DNA of 64,000 bases from Gammaproteobacteria bacterium (GTDB taxonomy: Bacteria; Pseudomonadota; Gammaproteobacteria; Enterobacterales; Aeromonadaceae), in contig JAAEZO010000001.1 in the NCBI GenBank assembly GCA_018222825.1, positions 1-64,000 on the forward strand, written 5' to 3'. A program made the translations under genes and the position numbers. Below, one piece after another: positions 58,623 through 64,000 of the stretch. The notes beneath the pieces were generated by a model that was given only the letters and a program-made list of their open reading frames with translations, ran no database searches and had not been told where the DNA came from. Position 1 is the stretch's first letter. Every line of letters starts with the position of its first letter.

Positions 58623-59834
58623 ATGACCTTATTCTGGATCGCCAGCGGCCTGCTGACGCTGCTGCTGGCACTGGTAATAATATTGCCCCTGACCCGAGGC
58701 CGGGCCGAGTCCAGCCATAGCCGTAATCAACTCAACACCCAGCTGTATCGGCAACGGCTGCAGGAGCTGGAGCAGGACCGGGATCAGGGCCTGCTGGACG
58801 AGGGCGAGTCGGCGGCACAGGAACTGCAGAAAAGCCTGCTGGACGATGTGATCACCGAAACGCCGCAACAGTATCGTCATGGTATCTGGTTATGGCTGCC
58901 GGCGGTATTGATCGTGGTGGCCGTGGCTTATGCCGGCTACTGGCAGCTTGGGGCGTATCGTCATGTGGTGCAGTGGCAGGATAACGCCGACCGTCTGGGT
59001 GAGTTGTCGCGCCAGGTCTTGATTGAGCCGGACGGCGAGGTGACCGAGCAGGACATGAAGGATCTGATTCAGTCTCTGCGTACCAAGCTGCACCAGAACG
59101 GCGATGATTTTCGTGGCTGGTTGTTGCTGGGGCGTCTGACCCTGGAAATGGGCGACGGCGAAACGGCCCGCGATGCACTGGAAAAGGCGCTCAAGCTGAC
59201 CGATACCCCGGATGCGGTAATGGTTCCTTACGCCGAAGCCCTGGCCATGACCGGTGAAGCGCTGCGTGCCGAAAACATGATCAAGCAGGTGCTGGCAAAG
59301 GATCCGGACAACCTGGAGGCCTGGTCGGTGTTTGCCTTCATGGCCGTGCAGCAGGATAACCTGACCGCCGCCATCGCCCGTTGGCAGCAGATTCTGCAAC
59401 GAATGTCGCCGGATAACCCTCGTTATGCCATGATTGAGCGCTCGGTGGCCTTTGCCGAACGACGCCTGGCAGAAACCGATAATGCACCGGTGACCGGTCC
59501 GCGCTTCGAGGTGGAAGTGAATGCGGCCAGCGCCGTGCCGTATCATCCGGGTGCCGTGCTCTTCGTGTACGCGGTCGATGGCCAGGGCGGCGAAATGCCG
59601 CTGGTAGCCCGTCGTATCGAGCGACCGTCGTTTCCGCTGACCATTACCCTGTCCAATGCGGATGCGATGGTGGCCAGCAACAACCTGAGTGGACGGGATT
59701 CGGTCGTGATCAAGGCGCGAATAGCCCCCAGCGGCAACGTGACCGACACCACCGAGGCCTGGGAAGGTCGTAGTGGCGTGCTGAGCACCGGTGAAGACAG
59801 CCAGTTGTCCATCTTCATCGATACGCCGTTGTAA
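58623..59834 (+). CDS. ccmI: CcmI apocytochrome c chaperone
   Basis: Two TM, TPR region; last gene of the ccm operon. Confidence 0.93.
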   Translation: MTLFWIASGLLTLLLALVIILPLTRGRAESSHSRNQLNTQLYRQRLQELEQDRDQGLLDEGESAAQELQKSLLDDVITETPQQYRHGIWLWLPAVLIVVAVAYAGYWQLGAYRHVVQWQDNADRLGELSRQVLIEPDGEVTEQDMKDLIQSLRTKLHQNGDDFRGWLLLGRLTLEMGDGETARDALEKALKLTDTPDAVMVPYAEALAMTGEALRAENMIKQVLAKDPDNLEAWSVFAFMAVQQDNLTAAIARWQQILQRMSPDNPRYAMIERSVAFAERRLAETDNAPVTGPRFEVEVNAASAVPYHPGAVLFVYAVDGQGGEMPLVARRIERPSFPLTITLSNADAMVASNNLSGRDSVVIKARIAPSGNVTDTTEAWEGRSGVLSTGEDSQLSIFIDTPL

Positions 59835-59905
59835 ATGGGATAAAAGCGGCCGAGCCGGCCGTTACTGAGCGATAATAAAATAACAAAAACGATAAGGCCT
59901 AGACT

Positions 59906-60694
59906 ATGTGGCGAATATTGACTGTGACGGCGAGCATGACCCTGGCAGGTTGTGCCGCCCACGAGGGCGTGGATGTGCCACGCACCCATGATCCTTTTTC
60001 ACCGGCTATTCCGGCGGATTATGCCAAGGCAACGGCCAATGATGCCCGTGACCCTTTCGAGCCGGTCAACCGGGGCGCCTGGGTCATCAACTACGATGTG
60101 CTGGATCCTTACGTGGTCCGTCCGGCGGCCCATGCCTATGCGGATTATGTCGCCAAACCGGTCAGAGACGGGCTGCAGAACGTGGTGCTCAACCTGGAAG
60201 AACCGGCCAGCTTCGTCAACCATCTGGTGACCGGCGACTTTCCCGGCGCCGGTACCAACCTGGTTCGTTTCGGGGTGAACAGTACCGTGGGGGTGCTGGG
60301 TTACTTCGATGTGGCGGAAAAAATGACGCTGTCGCGTCGTTCCAAGGATTTCAGTCAGGTACTGAGCCAGATGGGCGTGGGCGATGGTCCTTTTCTGATG
60401 TTACCGGTACTGGGGCCGACCACGCTGCGTCAGCTTTCCGGCGACATGGTCGACAGCCTTTATTTTCCTTACGACGTGATGAGCTTTGCACTGCGTACCG
60501 GTAAATGGGCGCTTGACGGCCTCTATCAGCGCAGCGAGCTGATCGAGCGTGAACCCATTATCGACAATTCCCTCGATCCTTATGGCCTGACCAAGGATCT
60601 CTATCTGCAGTATCAGGACACCAAGGCAGGCAAGGAATTCGAGCCCGCTTCGGACGAAGAACTGGAAGCCTTCATGGAAGAAATAGACGGCTGA
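59906..60694 (+). CDS. mlaA: MlaA/VacJ outer-membrane lipoprotein
   Basis: Lipobox TLAGCAA; DPFEPVNRGAWVINYDVLDPYVVRPAAHAYADYVAKPVRDGLQNVVLNLEEPASFVN. Confidence 0.95.
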   Translation: MWRILTVTASMTLAGCAAHEGVDVPRTHDPFSPAIPADYAKATANDARDPFEPVNRGAWVINYDVLDPYVVRPAAHAYADYVAKPVRDGLQNVVLNLEEPASFVNHLVTGDFPGAGTNLVRFGVNSTVGVLGYFDVAEKMTLSRRSKDFSQVLSQMGVGDGPFLMLPVLGPTTLRQLSGDMVDSLYFPYDVMSFALRTGKWALDGLYQRSELIEREPIIDNSLDPYGLTKDLYLQYQDTKAGKEFEPASDEELEAFMEEIDG

Positions 60695-60706
60695 TGTCTG
60701 TGCAAA

Positions 60707-60750
60707 GTGAGGTGACAAGCGTCAGGCGTAACGTCATGCGGTCACCTCAC
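60707..60750. repeat. GTGAGGTGAC...GTCACCTCAC inverted repeat after mlaA
   Basis: Perfect 10-bp arms 60707-60716 / 60741-60750, followed by GCC. Confidence 0.7.
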
Positions 60751-60757
60751 GCCTTGT

Positions 60758-61354
60758 TCAGGGCTTTCCGGTAATGCCGCCGCTGACGATAAAGGTGCTT
60801 ACCTTGCTGGCCGCCACCTCCAACAGCTGAATATTGTCCTTGTCCACCAGGATGAGATTACCGGCAAAATTATAGGACTGGGGCAGGTAGACGGCGACCT
60901 TGCCCTGTAGCCCAAACTCCGTCATGTCTTCCCGGGTGATAAAGCCCAGCAGCTGTATCTCTCCCCCCATCAGGCTGACCGCCACCGGTTTGTTGAACTT
61001 TTTATTATCCCCGATCAGCGCATTGAACAAGTCGCTTAGCGAGTTGTAGAGCAGTTTAACCAGCGGGATCCGGGACAGCACACTGTGGAACAGAGACAGA
61101 AAAAAACGCCCGAGATAAAAAGAGGCAAACATGCCGGTCAGAATGATCACCGCCAGGGTCAGCAGGCCACCGGCCAAATCGGCAACCCAGCCTGCTTCCA
61201 ATGCCGGTACCACCAATTGCAGCACCGAGCCCAGCACCGAAAACAGGGTTTCGTTCAGCAGATTGAAAATCAGATAAACCAGATACACCGTCAATACGAA
61301 CGGCAGCAGGATCAACAGACCCTGAAAGAAAAAACGAAGCAGTCGTTGCATCAC
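60758..61354 (-). CDS. DUF502 membrane protein
   Basis: Two TM; RIPLVKLLYNSLSDLFNALIG, GFITREDM motifs typical of DUF502. Confidence 0.88.
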   Translation of the reverse strand: MMQRLLRFFFQGLLILLPFVLTVYLVYLIFNLLNETLFSVLGSVLQLVVPALEAGWVADLAGGLLTLAVIILTGMFASFYLGRFFLSLFHSVLSRIPLVKLLYNSLSDLFNALIGDNKKFNKPVAVSLMGGEIQLLGFITREDMTEFGLQGKVAVYLPQSYNFAGNLILVDKDNIQLLEVAASKVSTFIVSGGITGKP

Positions 61355-61453
61355 CAGGCTCCGATAAAAGGGACCGCATCATGGCAGATACCAAGCGCAA
61401 TAACAGCTGAAATCAATGGTGCTGTGTCAGGTAAAGTCGTGCGGTTTCAAGGG

Positions 61454-61747
61454 TTAGCGACCGGCATTGAAGCGCTGAAAGAAGCACAGCCACTTTCGAT
61501 ACCAGGGCGGGCGAAACCGGCGGCTTTGTTCGGCGGCAAACAGCGCCTTGTGCAGCAGCATGGCACTGGGCCGGTAGCCATAATGTCGCTCCCAGCTCTG
61601 GCCGACTTCATCGATAATCAGCCGGCACTGGTGATCGTAGAGGGTGTCGTGGTTATAGGAGGGCGGACTCTGCCGATAATCCACCGCGTAGTGATCCAGA
61701 ATGCGGCGAAAGCTGACCACCAATTGCTGATATTGATGTTTATCCAT
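61454..61747 (-). CDS. Small uncharacterised protein (about 97 aa)
   Basis: ATG at 61747 (MDKHQYQQLVVSFRRILDHYAVDYRQ...) preceded by GGAGA 6 nt upstream; no family recognised. Confidence 0.65.
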   Translation of the reverse strand: MDKHQYQQLVVSFRRILDHYAVDYRQSPPSYNHDTLYDHQCRLIIDEVGQSWERHYGYRPSAMLLHKALFAAEQSRRFRPPWYRKWLCFFQRFNAGR

Positions 61748-61957
61748 GAAATGTCTCCATTTGCCTGAGTATAGCCACCCCGGCGGCTGCGGCTTTCTGG
61801 CTTTTTTATAGCCACTTGCCGCTGACAGCATAAAATAACCGATTTTTGCGCACTATCAGGCTTTGCAAGGCGGCCCGGCCTTGGTAAGGTGAAAGTGGTT
61901 GCGTAAGAAAGAAATAACATGATGTCAAATATGGCGCTGTTTTTCTTTTTATTTGGT

Positions 61958-61975
61958 TGTAATGAATTGTTTACA
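61958..61975. promoter_or_regulatory. TyrR box upstream of aroF
   Basis: TGTAAT-GAATTG-TTTACA, one mismatch to TGTAAA-N6-TTTACA. Confidence 0.8.
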
Positions 61976-61990
61976 AGTGAGGATGTCATC

Positions 61991-63061
61991 ATGCAGAAAG
62001 ACACACTGAATAATATCCATATTCGATCCGAGAAGGTCATGATTACCCCGGCAGAGCTGAAAGCCAAGTTGCCTATCTCCGAGCAGGCGCTGTCGTACAT
62101 CGGCCAGGCCCGGCACACCATTTCCGATATTATTCAGCGCAAGGATCACCGCCTGCTGGTGATCTGCGGTCCCTGTTCCATTCACGATATCGACGCAGCC
62201 AAAGAGTACGCAACCCGCCTCAAAAAACTGCATGATGAATACAGTGACAGCCTTTATATCGTGATGCGCGTCTATTTCGAGAAGCCGCGCACCACCGTCG
62301 GTTGGAAAGGCTTTATCAACGATCCTCACCTGGACGGCACTTTCGATATAGAGCAGGGACTGCACAAGGCCCGCGAGCTGCTGTGCTGGCTGGCCGAGCT
62401 GGAACTGCCGCTGGCCACCGAAGCGCTGGATCCGATCAGCCCCCAGTATCTGGCCGAGCTGTTTTCCTGGTCGGCCATCGGTGCCCGTACCACCGAATCC
62501 CAGACACACAGAGAGATGGCTTCCGGCCTGTCGATGCCGGTCGGCTTCAAGAACGGTACCGACGGTAACCTGGGCACCGCCATCAATGCGCTGAAGGCGG
62601 CGGCAGAGTCCCATGCCTTCATGGGCATCAATCAGGAAGGGCAGGTCGCTCTGCTGGTCACTCAGGGTAACCCGGACGGCCATGTGATACTGCGTGGCGG
62701 CAAGCACCCGAACTATGACTCGGTCAATGTCTCGCTGGCCGAAAAGGCGATGGTGACGGCCGGCCTGTCGCCCAGCCTGGTGGTGGACTGTAGTCATGGC
62801 AACTCCAACAAGGATTACAGCCTGCAGCCATTGGTGACCGAGAACGTGGTACATCAGATTCAGGAAGGCAACCAGTCCATTCTCGGTATCATGCTGGAGT
62901 CGCATCTGCATGAAGGTAACCAGTCCAGTGAACAGCCGCGCAGCGAGATGCGCTACGGGGTATCGATTACCGATGCCTGTATCGACTGGGACACCACCGC
63001 CGAGCTGCTCAAACGTTGTCACCAGCAGTTGGCCGCGCCCTTGAAGGCCCGACTGGGCTGA
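61991..63061 (+). CDS. aroF: 3-deoxy-7-phosphoheptulonate (DAHP) synthase, AroF-type
   Basis: LLVICGPCSIHDIDAAKEYA; VVDCSHGNSNKDY; upstream of tyrA. Start 61991 (MQKDTLNN). Confidence 0.95.
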   Translation: MQKDTLNNIHIRSEKVMITPAELKAKLPISEQALSYIGQARHTISDIIQRKDHRLLVICGPCSIHDIDAAKEYATRLKKLHDEYSDSLYIVMRVYFEKPRTTVGWKGFINDPHLDGTFDIEQGLHKARELLCWLAELELPLATEALDPISPQYLAELFSWSAIGARTTESQTHREMASGLSMPVGFKNGTDGNLGTAINALKAAAESHAFMGINQEGQVALLVTQGNPDGHVILRGGKHPNYDSVNVSLAEKAMVTAGLSPSLVVDCSHGNSNKDYSLQPLVTENVVHQIQEGNQSILGIMLESHLHEGNQSSEQPRSEMRYGVSITDACIDWDTTAELLKRCHQQLAAPLKARLG

Positions 63062-63074
63062 GGGTAGGACCTTT

Positions 63075-63140
63075 GCGGCTACTCTCTATATTGAATAGAG
63101 CCGCCTGACGCTGCGGGGCGACTGTCCCCGCCGGCGGTTC
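63075..63140 (+). promoter_or_regulatory. Overlapping alternative hairpins in aroF-tyrA intergenic region
   Basis: GCGGCT(63075-80)/AGCCGC(63099-104) competes with GAGCCGCC(63098-105)/GGCGGTTC(63133-140), which encloses GCGGGG/CCCCGC (63113-118/63126-131). Confidence 0.6.
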
Positions 63141-63153
63141 ACAGGCATAATAG

Positions 63154-63184
63154 AGCACCGAGTCCGGGAAGGGCCGGTGCTTTT
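63154..63184 (+). terminator. Terminator-like hairpin upstream of tyrA (possible attenuator)
   Basis: AGCACCG...CGGTGCT followed by TTT G. Confidence 0.55.
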
Positions 63185-63202
63185 GTAATTGGGATGGGAC
63201 CA

Positions 63203-64000
63203 ATGGTAGATGAATTAGCTGTCCTGCGGGATCAGATAGACGAAGTTGACCAGCAACTGGTTGAACTGTTTGCCCGCCGCCTGAAACTGGTGGCGGGTGT
63301 AGGGGAAGTCAAGAGCCGCCAGGGGGTGCCGATTTATGCCCCCGACCGTGAAGCAGCCATGTTGGCCCGCCGCCGGGCCGAAGCCGAGGCGCGGGGCGTG
63401 CCGCCAGACTTGATTGAAGACGTGTTGCGCCGCGCCATGCGCGAGTCGTATGCCAGCGAAAAAGACACCGGCTTCAAGTGCATGAACCCCAGCCTGGGCA
63501 AGGCGGTGGTGATCGGCGGTGCCGGTCAGCTGGGTGGCCTGTTTGCACATCTGCTGACCCTGTCCGGTTACCCGGTCGAGATCCTGGAAAAAGACGACTG
63601 GAATAGGGCCGACCAGCTGCTGGCCGGCGCGGGCCTGGTGGTGGTGGCGGTACCCATCGATCAGACAGTCGCGGTGATCGAGCAACTGCCTCGCCTGGCC
63701 GACGACTGCCTGCTGGTCGACTTGACCAGTATCAAGGCCGAGCCGCTGGCCGCCATGTTGCAGGTGCACACCGGTCCCGTACTGGGGCTGCACCCCATGT
63801 TCGGGCCCGATGTCTCCAGCCTGGCCAAGCAGGTGATTATTTACAGCGAAGGCCGTGGCGCCGAGCAGTATGAATGGCTGCTGGCCCAGATGCGTATCTG
63901 GGGCGCACGTCTGCAGGCGGTGAGTGCCGACGAGCACGACAAGGCCATGAGCTTGGTCCAGGCCCTGCGCCACTTCACCAGCTTTGCCTACGGTGCTCAC
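63203..64000 (+). CDS. tyrA: TyrA chorismate mutase/prephenate dehydrogenase, partial (runs off window)
   Basis: [78 protein letters not shown]. Not in the ORF track because no stop lies in the window. Confidence 0.96.
   Translation, partial: MVDELAVLRDQIDEVDQQLVELFARRLKLVAGVGEVKSRQGVPIYAPDREAAMLARRRAEAEARGVPPDLIEDVLRRAMRESYASEKDTGFKCMNPSLGKAVVIGGAGQLGGLFAHLLTLSGYPVEILEKDDWNRADQLLAGAGLVVVAVPIDQTVAVIEQLPRLADDCLLVDLTSIKAEPLAAMLQVHTGPVLGLHPMFGPDVSSLAKQVIIYSEGRGAEQYEWLLAQMRIWGARLQAVSADEHDKAMSLVQALRHFTSFAYGAH

Noticed and set aside
61919-61990. N-terminal extension MMSNMALFFFLFGCNELFTSEDVI of aroF
   Set aside because: Overlaps the TyrR box and promoter region; the conserved AroF start is at 61991.

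Overview
The window is an almost uninterrupted polar-flagellum and chemotaxis locus of a marine-type gammaproteobacterium. Gene order and promoters resemble Vibrio, Shewanella and Aeromonadales; the exact genus is not determined. It runs flgT(partial)/flgOP, flgNMA, cheVR, flgBCDEFGHIJKL, flagellin, flaG, fliD, fliT-like, fliS, flrABC, fliEFGHIJ, fliKLMNOPQR, flhBAFG, fliA, cheYZAB, a MotC/MotD-type stator pair, parC-like ATPase, parP-like CheW protein, cheW and a DUF2802 (FipA-like) protein. This is followed by the cytochrome c maturation operon ccmABCDEFGHI, mlaA, a DUF502 protein, a small uncharacterised ORF, aroF and the start of tyrA. Most coding content is well-known families. No prophage, transposase, CRISPR array, rRNA or tRNA was recognised. 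The less explained signal is in the intergenic DNA: (i) matches to sigma-54 and sigma-28 promoters that lay out a flagellar hierarchy; (ii) a perfect FNR/Anr-type palindrome upstream of the master regulator flrA; (iii) a dispersed intergenic repeat family (GTGAGG...TCACGCCT), including a 7-bp x8 tandem array before flagellin; (iv) a 14-bp perfect inverted repeat between flagellin and flaG; (v) mutually exclusive hairpins plus a terminator-like hairpin between aroF and tyrA that look like an undescribed attenuator. I found no convincing wholly new protein system. The aroF-tyrA leader, the repeat family and the FNR-like site are the best candidates for follow-up. All calls are from reading the sequence and the ORF track; no database searches were run.
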